Shown here piece after piece: positions 26,157 to 35,862 of a DNA stretch of 40,765 bases. This DNA comes from Candidatus Falkowbacteria bacterium RIFOXYD12_FULL_34_57. GTDB taxonomy: Bacteria > Patescibacteriota > Patescibacteriia > Patescibacteriales > UBA12075. The notes beneath the pieces are model-generated. The model did not search any database, was not told the DNA's origin, and saw only the letters and a program-made list of their open reading frames with translations. Positions within the stretch are counted from its first letter, which is position 1, and each line of letters starts with the position of its first letter. The stretch lies in the NCBI GenBank assembly GCA_001780285.1, contig MFGN01000026.1, forward strand, positions 1 to 40,765, written 5' to 3'. Made by a program: the position numbers and the translations under genes.

Positions 26157-27887
26157 TTATTTTAATAAATCCTCCACATCCTTCACTTCTTTAAATATCT
26201 TCTTTTCTACCTCTCCTATTTTTATATTAAGCCTTTGTTTTGCTTTTTCTTTTTCATGGGCGTAAACTTCGCTATGGCGGATATTTTGCAGACGGTCAAA
26301 TTCGGCATTCAGCTCTTTCCTTATCTCCCCTAAATTATTATGAAGCACATCTTCCACTTCAATGGTCTCTTTTTTTAATTTTTTCTTTATCATTCTGGAA
26401 AGATAAATACTTAAGATAATTATCAAAATTATCATGAAAATCAAACTAACAAATACTGTAAAATAATTAATCACAAAATCACCAATAACTGTAAATATCG
26501 GCGGAGATACTAGAAAGCTTACCCGATTACTTTCTCTGCTGCCGATACCGTTTTCATTCTTGGCGGTAGCCCAGGCAATATACCTGCCGTTCGGCAATCC
26601 AGATTCATGGATATAGAACCAATTTCCCGCAGAATCGCTCTTTGTTTCACCTGATAGAACCACTTCTTCTCCGTCCAAAACATTAACATTGATGGTAGAA
26701 TTAATGGTTGCGGTACCGCTGACATAAAACTTGTCACTGGATTTTAACTCCTTGGGGTACTCGGTAATTACCGGCGCCTCTATCGGATTAATCGTAAAAT
26801 CAACAGTTTTCACTATTTCATTTCCAACTTTATCAGTAGCGCGCACCATAACCGTATGATCTCCAACACTTAAATCACTGACTTTTAAAGTGGTGGTTTC
26901 CGGATTTAGCTCATGAGCCTGATGTTCCAAGCTGCCGATAAATATCTCGTATTTACCCATTCCGGAATCTTCATCCTTGGTGGCAAACGATAATTCCGGC
27001 CAATCGCCCGCTTCCTCCTCTTTAACTTCAATCTTAAAATCAAGTGGTGATTTAGTATCCACCATTATCTTAAAATGCGCAATCGTTCCCCATTTTTTAG
27101 CATCCTTAAATTTCAAATGCAAATACCATATTCCATGTTCTATATTTTCATATTTCTTTTCACTGAGAAGACCGTCCGACTTTGACCCAGGATCATCTGC
27201 CGGCTCTTTATTAAAATCAATACTGATATCTGTCACGCCCACTGGCAGCTCCCATTTAAATTCAGCAGTAGTCTTGTTGTACCAGGAATCAGAATCCGGG
27301 TGAGTAATTGACTCTATTTTAGGTTTGTTATAATCTACTTCTTGCGGTTTTGCCGGTTCTTTGGATGTTGCATCCTGTTTCGGCGCTTCTATATAGGGGG
27401 ATACTTTATAACTTGCACTACCCATACTAGCCAAAATATTCGTTCCTTTACCGTCATTTGCAAGTACCGCGCCGCTAGTAAAACGAACCTGTGCATCTCC
27501 GGCTTTTTTAGCTTTAAAAGTTATAGAAATAACATGTCCGGCTGTACCTGTATACGGACTAGGACTACCTCCGCCAAAACGTATATTTCCCCCATTAATA
27601 GCGGGTTCTGCGGTCCAAAACATAAATACATTCCCCTTGGAAACAGCTGTAGCTTCCAAAAAATTAGTATCATAAGAGATTGAACCTTCTGCGGCATTAA
27701 TAGGCTCCCCCCCGCTATTTACCATTACCGAAACCCGAAAAGTTGAATTTATGACATGTGTACCGGTTGACGGAGTCAAATAAAGCGAAGCTCCCGCTGC
27801 TTGTATTTTTTGAGGCGCAAAAACCCCGCAAACAAACACAAAACAAATAAAAACCGCATAAATAAAATTAAATTTATTCCCCCTCAT
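26157..27887 (-). CDS. Cohesin-domain surface protein with Ig-like domains, C-terminal TM and cytoplasmic coiled-coil tail
   Basis: Signal peptide; ASLYLTPSTGTHVINSTFRVSVMVNSGGEPINAAEGSISYDTNFLEATAVSKG...TAGHVISITFKAKKAGDAQVRFTSGAVLANDG is cohesin-like; C-terminal TM then KKKLKKETIEVEDVLHNN.... Confidence 0.78.
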   Translation of the reverse strand: MRGNKFNFIYAVFICFVFVCGVFAPQKIQAAGASLYLTPSTGTHVINSTFRVSVMVNSGGEPINAAEGSISYDTNFLEATAVSKGNVFMFWTAEPAINGGNIRFGGGSPSPYTGTAGHVISITFKAKKAGDAQVRFTSGAVLANDGKGTNILASMGSASYKVSPYIEAPKQDATSKEPAKPQEVDYNKPKIESITHPDSDSWYNKTTAEFKWELPVGVTDISIDFNKEPADDPGSKSDGLLSEKKYENIEHGIWYLHLKFKDAKKWGTIAHFKIMVDTKSPLDFKIEVKEEEAGDWPELSFATKDEDSGMGKYEIFIGSLEHQAHELNPETTTLKVSDLSVGDHTVMVRATDKVGNEIVKTVDFTINPIEAPVITEYPKELKSSDKFYVSGTATINSTINVNVLDGEEVVLSGETKSDSAGNWFYIHESGLPNGRYIAWATAKNENGIGSRESNRVSFLVSPPIFTVIGDFVINYFTVFVSLIFMIILIIILSIYLSRMIKKKLKKETIEVEDVLHNNLGEIRKELNAEFDRLQNIRHSEVYAHEKEKAKQRLNIKIGEVEKKIFKEVKDVEDLLK

Positions 27888-28944
27888 ATTTTTTTCTTAT
27901 TATTTTTTTAATTATTTTAATTACCGCGATAATCAATAACAGACCTAATATAGCGGCAATAGTAGAAATAACAATTAATACTACGGTTTTATTTTGATAA
28001 ATAGGAAGTTTTACAGGCTCAACTTTTCTATCTGCATCAGGAATATATTCTACTATTCTCTCATTTCCGGCCTTATCTCGAGCTTTTACTCTAATAATAC
28101 TTTGCAGAGTTTGATCTTCAAGTAGATATGGAATCTTTGCTTTCTTCCATATGGGCGCCGGCCTGTTGAGTTTTAACAATCTATCCAAGAAATCAGACTT
28201 CGGTTCAACTCCCACTTCTTCTCCGGGCCTAATTTCTAAAACTTCATAATAATCCATTCCGGACTGCTTATCTATAGTAAAAAAATTTAAATAATATTTA
28301 CCGCCAAATATTCCTGAATCCTGCCTTAATTCTATCACAAAAGGATTTGGTTTTATTTTATCTTCCTGAATTTGAAGTTTCCAATCATCTTGAGGAGTAA
28401 TTCTTTTTTCCAAAATCTGCACATTGGCACCGCTCAGGGAAATATTATCTTCTGTACCAAAACCGTCATTAATCAAAACTTTTGCGCTGTCTAAAAAATT
28501 TATACCCACGAAATCCTTTTTATCATCGGTAACAATCATGGATGGCATTCTAAATATCAATCTGCCAACAGTATTGCTTTGCCCGGGATCTCCGGGTATC
28601 TTTCCGCAATATCCGCCGGGAATCCCTCCTGATATATGAATTATTCCGCTATCATTTATGCTGTTAAAATCTTCTGTTTCTGGTTTTACAAGCCAAATAC
28701 TGACAATAGAATCGCCAATCAAAAAATCCATTAATCTTAAAAAATTTGCATCAAAACTTAAATTTGCGTCAATGGTATTTATACACTCTTCACCAATATC
28801 TATTTTTATATCCACAGAAATATCACCACCGGGACCAATAGAGGTTTCAGCCGGATCTAAATATAAAGAAGATGCCCGTGATTCAAAAGGAATTAAAATA
28901 ACAAAGAGTATAATTGAAAGTAATATATTTAATTTTTTTATCAT
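27874..28944 (-). CDS. Cohesin-domain surface protein with C-terminal TM
   Basis: Signal peptide; SSLYLDPAETSIGPGGDISVDIKIDIGEECINTIDANLSFDANFLRLMDF...GRLIFRMPS; overlaps the next gene by 14 bp. Confidence 0.75.
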   Translation of the reverse strand: MIKKLNILLSIILFVILIPFESRASSLYLDPAETSIGPGGDISVDIKIDIGEECINTIDANLSFDANFLRLMDFLIGDSIVSIWLVKPETEDFNSINDSGIIHISGGIPGGYCGKIPGDPGQSNTVGRLIFRMPSMIVTDDKKDFVGINFLDSAKVLINDGFGTEDNISLSGANVQILEKRITPQDDWKLQIQEDKIKPNPFVIELRQDSGIFGGKYYLNFFTIDKQSGMDYYEVLEIRPGEEVGVEPKSDFLDRLLKLNRPAPIWKKAKIPYLLEDQTLQSIIRVKARDKAGNERIVEYIPDADRKVEPVKLPIYQNKTVVLIVISTIAAILGLLLIIAVIKIIKKIIRKKYEGE

Positions 28945-29090
28945 ATATTATGTATACCTAATTTTTAAATTTTTAATTTTGTAAATAATTTTTTTAATCA
29001 AAATTTTTTAAAAGCTATTTATTTAATATTTAAAAATTAAAACATTAAAATTTATTTTAAAAATTACAAAATTAAAAATTCAACAAAACA

Positions 29091-30347
29091 CTATCCTGTC
29101 CAATAATACATCATAATACTAAAATCTACTAAATCCACTACTCCATTCTGATTTTGATCAGCGCAAGTATTATCTGTTCCCCAATAATATAAAAGTATGG
29201 AAAAATCCGTCAAATTCACCCGGCCATCATGATTCAAATCCGCCTCAGGACATGGCGCTTCTCCGCCAATTTTTCCCACATAAAAACTTATAGCTTTAGA
29301 AAATCCACTTTTTATAATATTGCCGTTTATTTCTACCTGAAACAGTGCTTTGGCGGTATGAAAATCTTCTTCTAACGGCTCGGTATTAAAGACTAATTCC
29401 CATTTTCCGGACTCTTCATTGCTTTTTATTTCTTCTACAAACTGTTCATCTGAGTGAATATGAACCTGGACTTCAGTTTGGGGAACTGTTTGACCATAAA
29501 TCACAACATTCTCCCCCTGTTTTACCGATTTATTCACAATATCAATTGTCGGGGAAATATACACTCCGCTTATATTGGTAACTGCGCCGGAAATAACCCT
29601 GAAAGTAAGGGTAAGTAAAGTTGATTTTAGTCCATCTGCGTCTTCCGACCAAAATCCAAAACTAGCTACTCCTGGGGATATTTCATTGGTTTCAAAATAA
29701 AAATTCGCTTTAGCGTCAGCACTTACTATTCCCACCACTACACCATCAACTAAAATATGCACATCTGCATGAGGATATGATTTTCCGTTTACGATTACTT
29801 GAGTTTTTAACTCATCAACGGATCCCGGATTATAGCCCGCAGCGATTCCGGATGATCCGCCCTTGCTTCCGCCTCCTCCGGTATCACCCGGAGCTGCCGC
29901 CATGGATTCACAATTCGACACATTAAGGCGGCAGTCGCTGGAACAAGATAAAACCCCGCCGATATAACCCATTGAAGTACAGGATAATCCGCCCAAAGAG
30001 CCGCCGTCGCACTCTTCCACTTCCTCTTTGTAGCCGTTTCCGCATGTATAACAGCTGCTGGTGGCAAAACTGGAACAATCATTGCTGCAATGAAGAACAC
30101 CGCTCACAAAAAAATTTCCAAAAATATCGTTAAAATTCTGACAAGTACTTGTACCGACATTTTCCGGTATAATTGGCGGAAAACCCTTGTCACATGTCTC
30201 GGTTAACTGCACAAAACCATCCCCGCAAGAATAAATCACTTCCACCTCAACCGGCACAAATTCATCAGCTTCAACATTTTGCTGAAAAGTAAAAAAAACA
30301 ACAAAACAAAAAAACAAACAAATAAAAATATATATAAATTTATGCAT
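29091..30347 (-). CDS. Secreted protein with Cys-rich (DUF4215/Myxo-disulfide-like) repeats, Ig-like domains and C-terminal type I dockerin
   Basis: CGDGFVQLTETCD... and CGNGYKEEVEECDGG...; C-terminus CPEADLNHDGRVNLTDFSILLYYWGTDNTCADQNQNGVVDLVDFSIMMYYWTG has two EF-hand-like dockerin repeats. Confidence 0.88.
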   Translation of the reverse strand: MHKFIYIFICLFFCFVVFFTFQQNVEADEFVPVEVEVIYSCGDGFVQLTETCDKGFPPIIPENVGTSTCQNFNDIFGNFFVSGVLHCSNDCSSFATSSCYTCGNGYKEEVEECDGGSLGGLSCTSMGYIGGVLSCSSDCRLNVSNCESMAAAPGDTGGGGSKGGSSGIAAGYNPGSVDELKTQVIVNGKSYPHADVHILVDGVVVGIVSADAKANFYFETNEISPGVASFGFWSEDADGLKSTLLTLTFRVISGAVTNISGVYISPTIDIVNKSVKQGENVVIYGQTVPQTEVQVHIHSDEQFVEEIKSNEESGKWELVFNTEPLEEDFHTAKALFQVEINGNIIKSGFSKAISFYVGKIGGEAPCPEADLNHDGRVNLTDFSILLYYWGTDNTCADQNQNGVVDLVDFSIMMYYWTG

Positions 30348-30396
30348 GGGGAAAACAAATTAAAAACTAAGAATGCAAAACCAAAAATAATTTAGA

Positions 30397-30454
30397 CTTT
30401 TCAGCCAGCAAATATTCATATTAATATTTGGCCGATCTGCCTCTGGCGGGTTGC
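30397..30454. repeat. Palindromic element, intergenic copy
   Basis: ACTTTTCAGCCAGCAAATATTCATATTAATATTTGGCCGATCTGCCTCTGGCGGGTTG. Confidence 0.75.
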
Positions 30455-30502
30455 TAATTATTGGGATACTAGTATTATTTTAAATTAAAAAATCTGAAAA
30501 AA

Positions 30503-31573
30503 TTACTTATCTTCATCTTTTGGCGGTTCTTGATATTTAGAAGCTTTTTGGTGCATCCATTTCCAGAATTTTAACTTTAATTTTTTTATAAGTCTGGCGA
30601 CAACCTTCCAAATAAACCTAATTGGGAAACTTATAAAATATAAAACTAAATAAATATACACCCAAATCTTTATCCTAATCAAAATATAAACAAACAACAA
30701 TACCAAGCTTACATACAAAGACAACAACACCCAAGGCCAGACCCCTATTTTGGTTCCGCTTGGCAATTCTCCGTGGGTCATAACCGTGAAAGCGATTTTA
30801 TCTTTATAAATTATATCTTTATCTTTATAAATCTTTATTTTGCCCCAATATTGCCCCGGTTTTAATTTTGTCGGAAAAGAAGCCACTACAGTTTCGGTTT
30901 TAAAAGGCTCAACTTTTTCAATAGAATTATCATCATAGGACTCCAAAAGCTCTTTTTCCGTCAAATCGTAAACATCAATATGTACTTTAGAGGGGGCTAC
31001 TTTTATATTTCCGGTATTTTCAATCTTCATTTCTACTTTTGTTCTATAAAAAAACCATGAAAATATAGGCCATTTCCATGGTGTGCCAAGCTGTTCAAAA
31101 TCTGGAATGCTTACTCTGCGGACATTAAAATCTAAAAAGGCTTTATCTGTTATCCTTAAATCAATATCAATCCTCGCTCCTAAGGCAATAGAAACACCAC
31201 TTCCTCCACTTTGAACCTTAGGAACAATTTTAACATTAATATAGCCTTTATAGTCGCCTATTTCTGCTGAATCCGGCACATTAACCCTAACCATCATAGG
31301 AACCCTTAATTGTCCTTTCGGCAAATCAAAAGAATATCCTTTATCTATCGCAATCCAGGATTCTATCTCCGGAGCATTTACGGTTATTTTCGCTGTCAAT
31401 TCATCTTCTGCTGAAGACCGGAGCAATGTAATTGTTTGTTCATAATTTGCTCCCGGAAAAATTGGTTTATCCGTCTTTAAATATGGCGGAGAAATTCCAA
31501 AACCGGCCTGCGCACCACTAGACCATGTCAGACAAACAAAAAATATAAATATTGCTAATGCTTTTTTAAACAT
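30503..31573 (-). CDS. Membrane-anchored surface protein with DUF916/Ig-like extracellular region
   Basis: Signal peptide; GFGISPPYLKTDKPIFPGANYEQTITLLRSS...GDYKGYINVKIVPK; C-terminal TM segments. Confidence 0.65.
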   Translation of the reverse strand: MFKKALAIFIFFVCLTWSSGAQAGFGISPPYLKTDKPIFPGANYEQTITLLRSSAEDELTAKITVNAPEIESWIAIDKGYSFDLPKGQLRVPMMVRVNVPDSAEIGDYKGYINVKIVPKVQSGGSGVSIALGARIDIDLRITDKAFLDFNVRRVSIPDFEQLGTPWKWPIFSWFFYRTKVEMKIENTGNIKVAPSKVHIDVYDLTEKELLESYDDNSIEKVEPFKTETVVASFPTKLKPGQYWGKIKIYKDKDIIYKDKIAFTVMTHGELPSGTKIGVWPWVLLSLYVSLVLLFVYILIRIKIWVYIYLVLYFISFPIRFIWKVVARLIKKLKLKFWKWMHQKASKYQEPPKDEDK

Positions 31574-31947
31574 TAAAACTAAACTAAAAAATCTTAAATT
31601 CTTAAATTTAAGCTATTAAATTTTTATTAACTTGTATTTTTATAATGTCAAATATAAATTTTAACATTAAAAATAACCATAATTATGGTGGCTACTTATA
31701 CTAATATCATACAATATTTTGACAAAAAATTCAAGTAAAAAATTCAAACAATTTATAACTTTTAAAATACAAAACTTAACTATAGATAAATTATTTTATT
31801 GGCTAAAATTTGTATTAAAAATAAAAAAAATCAACATAAAGTAATGTAAAGTAATATAAAACAATATACTTTTTGAAAAAAAATTATTTTTTTTATAACT
31901 ATTTCATAAAAATTTTATATTTTAAAAAACTTATCCACAATATTTAC

Positions 31948-31982
31948 ACACCAAACACAAAGATGTGTTATGGTGTATTTTT
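31948..31982 (+). terminator. Hairpin plus T-tract, terminator-like
   Basis: ACACCAAACACAAAGATGTGTTATGGTGTATTTTTT. Confidence 0.45.
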
Positions 31983-32045
31983 TACAAAACAAAAAACTTC
32001 TTTTACAAAAAGAAGTTTTTTATAATATTTTAATCTCTATAATAT

Positions 32046-33800
32046 TTACCAAGATCCATTTTCATCAATAATCGCCACAAAGGTAGTAGTACCGGTATAG
32101 TCGCCGGAATGAGTGGTTACCGGCAAACCCAAGCCCCATAAAACTTCGTCAGTCACATTCGTTAGACTTGTTGGTCTGGCTATAAGTACGTCCAATTCTG
32201 CATACGGAATAGTTGAGGAAGAAAGATCGGTTCCCGCTCCCCAGCCAAAATTTATTAAACTATATTCTTGATATGTTGCCCGGATATAATACGGTGAATC
32301 TATCATATCCGTACCATATATTCCGGCATCAAGTGGAGAATTTCCATAATTTACAACGGTGGTGGTAGCATTATTATTTCCGGTATTGCTGCCGGCACTC
32401 ATAGTACCGTAATTAATGCCCGATTCTGTCACATCCAGTGCCGTGTTGGTTTCTACATCAACTCCGGCCACAGAAGTAGCTATGCCAAAAGCGCCATTAT
32501 CATCTGAAATAGCCAAAGCGGCGCGCCAAACAGTTGAAGAGGCATATCTGGCGCTAGTATCTGTTGGTACGGCATAAAATGCTATTTGAGTTGTACATGT
32601 ATAAGTAGTATTTGAATCAGTATCCCCCGTACAGCTTCCAACATCCTCTATACAATCAACTGCTGTCATTTTATAACAATTATTATCATTAGCCGTGCAA
32701 TTCTCGGCACCGCTGACGCTCTCCCAGTAAATAGTACTGGTAGCATCTAACAAATCCGTACAACCATTATAATCGGTTACTGTCCCGGTAGATGTAGCTA
32801 TTGCTTCTGCAGATCCTTTTAAGTTTGGAGCGATATCTATAGTATTATTAATCACTACTCCGGATACAATCGGCGCTACATTGATTACTGTGTAATAAGT
32901 AGATGTGCCGTTATTGGTTCCGGCTAAATTGTGCCAATCCTGGATATAAGCATAATAAGTATAGTTCTGATCCGGCACCACCGAATTAATAGTAAATTGG
33001 CAACTTGTAGCAGTTATACCACCGGAAATCGTAGATGTAGCATAACAAAGTGATACAGCGCAACGCGTGGTGGTTGACCAGCTATTAGTAGCGCAAATAT
33101 CAAAATAAATAGTATCCGCCCCTCCTAACACATCTGTATCAGTGCTGGATGCTGTGACCGTAAATGTTCCGCCGGGAGCTTTGTTATTATCCGAAGTAAT
33201 AACTAAATCTATAGTTGGTGCGTGATTGACATAAAACGGACTTCCGCCGTCTCCCGAACCCTGATTTACCGGACTACAGGCAGCTTCGGTGGCATGCCCG
33301 TCACAGACATAGGCATACCAATCATCTGTTTCTGCTCCCGGATCAACTACATTAGTATAAACACAAGTTGATGAAGCGCTGACCGCCGTAGCGCCGGATA
33401 CGCAAAATTGAGTTCCTTGGCACGCCGGCGCACCGCCGTTTACTGCCGCCCCAGAACTGGTTGCACATACCAATAAATAATAATCATTAAGCTCAGGATC
33501 ATCGGCCAGTGCGGTAAATACAAGTGTCTCTCCCACATTTACTGGAGTAGTATTAGTGGAAAAAGGCTTTTCAAAAGGACCAAGCACAAAATACGGCGAA
33601 GCGTTTAAAACAAAAACGGTAGTGGTGGCTTGATCAGCCTGCGCTTCCGGTATAACAAAATTTAAATTATTTTCTTGTTTATTATAAATATTAAAATTCA
33701 AATTAAAAACAACACCAACTGCGAAAGTACTCCACAATAAGCAAAAAATAACCAATATTGGCATCGATTTCCAAATTTGTCTTTTAAGTTTTTTACACAT
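32046..33800 (-). CDS. Large secreted surface protein (paralogue 1), 584 aa
   Basis: Signal peptide; Thr/Ser/Ala-rich low-charge repeats; extensively similar to 33967-35700. Confidence 0.8.
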   Translation of the reverse strand: MCKKLKRQIWKSMPILVIFCLLWSTFAVGVVFNLNFNIYNKQENNLNFVIPEAQADQATTTVFVLNASPYFVLGPFEKPFSTNTTPVNVGETLVFTALADDPELNDYYLLVCATSSGAAVNGGAPACQGTQFCVSGATAVSASSTCVYTNVVDPGAETDDWYAYVCDGHATEAACSPVNQGSGDGGSPFYVNHAPTIDLVITSDNNKAPGGTFTVTASSTDTDVLGGADTIYFDICATNSWSTTTRCAVSLCYATSTISGGITATSCQFTINSVVPDQNYTYYAYIQDWHNLAGTNNGTSTYYTVINVAPIVSGVVINNTIDIAPNLKGSAEAIATSTGTVTDYNGCTDLLDATSTIYWESVSGAENCTANDNNCYKMTAVDCIEDVGSCTGDTDSNTTYTCTTQIAFYAVPTDTSARYASSTVWRAALAISDDNGAFGIATSVAGVDVETNTALDVTESGINYGTMSAGSNTGNNNATTTVVNYGNSPLDAGIYGTDMIDSPYYIRATYQEYSLINFGWGAGTDLSSSTIPYAELDVLIARPTSLTNVTDEVLWGLGLPVTTHSGDYTGTTTFVAIIDENGSW

Positions 33801-33966
33801 GGGGATATGTAGAAAGTAGGATTATTTATATATTATTATTATACCACAAATATTATAACAAGTACAAATTTTTTATATTTTTAAAAAAATTATATTAATA
33901 TTAAATAAAAATAAAACAAAAAAGTATTCCATATAAAAAGAATACTTTTAAATTATTTTAAATAAA

Positions 33967-35700
33967 CTAGTTCCAATTTCCATCCATATCCATTACTACT
34001 GAGAATGTAGTCGTGCCGGTATAATCTCCTGAGTGAGTGGTAACCGGTAAGCCCAGTCCCCAATAAAGATCATCTGTAACATCGGTTTGATTAGTTGGTC
34101 TGTTTATTAGAACATCTATATCAATACTTACCGATGAAGAAGCAAGATCTGTTCCCGTACCCCAAGTAAAGTTGGTTAAACTCCATTCTTGTTGAGTTGC
34201 AAGAATAAAATATGAACCGGATTTCATATCATCTTGTGCTTGAACAGTGGTATCAATGGGTGTGTTACCATAATTTACAATAGTGGTAGTAGCATTATTA
34301 TCTCCGGTGTCATTTCCGGCGTTCATGGTGCCATAGTCAATTCCTGATTGGTCTACATCAAGGGCAGCAGCGGCAATAAGTTCTACGCCGGTAGTGGTGG
34401 TTCCCACTCCAAAAGCGCCGTTATTATCAATTCCTTTCAGTCCTGCAAGCCAATTAGTAGCTGTCCAGGTTCCAACATCGGTGGGTACAGCATGAAACGC
34501 TATGGTGGTAGTACAAATATATATAGCATTGGAATCTGTTACTCCTGTACAACTTCCAGAGGTTTGAGCACATTCCACAGTAGTCATTTGATAACAATTA
34601 TTATCATCAGCTGTGCAATTTTCTAAATTTGTTGCATTGGACCAGTAAATACTACTGGTAGCATTAGCTAAATCCGCACAACCGTTATTATCGGTTACCA
34701 CAGCCGTAGTAGTAGCTGTAACCTCTGCAGCTCCTTTTATGTTTGGTTCAATATTAATTCCCCCATGCAACATAACACTAGTAATCGAAGGAGCTACATT
34801 GACTATTGTATAATAAGTAGATGTGCCGTTATTTGTGCCAGCAAAATCATGCCAATCCCGAATATAGGCAAAATAGGTATAATTCTGGTCTGGTGTTGGA
34901 GCTGTATCTGTAAATTGACAAGTAGTAGTAGTGGCGCCTCCTTGAATTGTGGATGTGGCTTGGCATAATTGCACCGCGCAATGTGTGGTGCTGGCCCAAC
35001 TATTTGTACCGCAGATATCAAAATAAATAGTATCCGCTAAATTCACATCTGTGTCTGTGGCTGTGATTTGAACTGTAAATGTTCCTCCGGGTGCTTTATT
35101 ATTATCTGAAGTAGTTACCAGACTAATGGTCGGCGCATGGTTGACATAAAACGGACTTCCGCCATCACCCGATCCCTGACTAGCCAAGGTACAAGCAGCC
35201 TCTGTGGCATGAGCATCACAAACATAAGCATACCACACATCGGTTTCACCTCCAGGATCAGATATCCCTGTATATGTACAGGTAGAAGACGCTCCTGTGC
35301 CAGTAGCTCCGGAGACACAAAACGGTTCACCGGTACAACTTGGAGCTCCGCCATTATTTGCTTGGCCAGTATCATCTCCGCAGACAAGTAAATAGTAATT
35401 ATCAAGTTCCGGATCCTGCGCTTTGGCTGTAAATGTTATATCACCACCGACATTAATTGGAGAAGTATTAGTAGAGAATGGTTGTTCAAAAGGACCAACT
35501 GTGAAATATGGTGAAGCATTTAAAACACTAACTGTGGTAGTGGCGACATCAGCTAACGCTTCCGGTCTATTCAATGATAAATCATAAAAACTAAAATCAA
35601 AATTAAAAACAAGACCAATAGCCATAGTACTCCACAATAAACTGAAAATAATCAATAACGGCATTGATTTTTTTATTTGCTTTTTAATCTTTTTAGACAT
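33967..35700 (-). CDS. Large secreted surface protein (paralogue 2; start trimmed to MSKKIKKQ)
   Basis: Shares LNASPYF..GPFE.PFSTNT.P.NVG, GSGDGGSPFYVNHAPTI, DNNKAPGGTFTV, LYWGLGLPVTTHSGDYTGTTTF-type blocks with the adjacent gene. Confidence 0.8.
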   Translation of the reverse strand: MSKKIKKQIKKSMPLLIIFSLLWSTMAIGLVFNFDFSFYDLSLNRPEALADVATTTVSVLNASPYFTVGPFEQPFSTNTSPINVGGDITFTAKAQDPELDNYYLLVCGDDTGQANNGGAPSCTGEPFCVSGATGTGASSTCTYTGISDPGGETDVWYAYVCDAHATEAACTLASQGSGDGGSPFYVNHAPTISLVTTSDNNKAPGGTFTVQITATDTDVNLADTIYFDICGTNSWASTTHCAVQLCQATSTIQGGATTTTCQFTDTAPTPDQNYTYFAYIRDWHDFAGTNNGTSTYYTIVNVAPSITSVMLHGGINIEPNIKGAAEVTATTTAVVTDNNGCADLANATSSIYWSNATNLENCTADDNNCYQMTTVECAQTSGSCTGVTDSNAIYICTTTIAFHAVPTDVGTWTATNWLAGLKGIDNNGAFGVGTTTTGVELIAAAALDVDQSGIDYGTMNAGNDTGDNNATTTIVNYGNTPIDTTVQAQDDMKSGSYFILATQQEWSLTNFTWGTGTDLASSSVSIDIDVLINRPTNQTDVTDDLYWGLGLPVTTHSGDYTGTTTFSVVMDMDGNWN

Positions 35701-35862
35701 GGGGAAAATTAAATAGAATATTAAACTATATAATAATATTATAACACAAGTAGTCAAGATAAGGCAATAATTTTTTATAAAAATATAATACCATTATACA
35801 CTTTTTAAATTAGTTTATTTTTGTAAAAAAAACACTAATTATAGCAAAAAAATATTACTATT

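Noticed and set aside
26519-27683. ORFs overlapping the cohesin-domain gene (both strands)
   Set aside because: The cohesin frame has clear domain signatures and a signal peptide; the others do not.
34348-35391. Several ORFs antisense to or overlapping the large surface paralogue
   Set aside because: Side effect of the open reading frames in Thr/Ser-rich coding DNA; no start signals or family resemblance.
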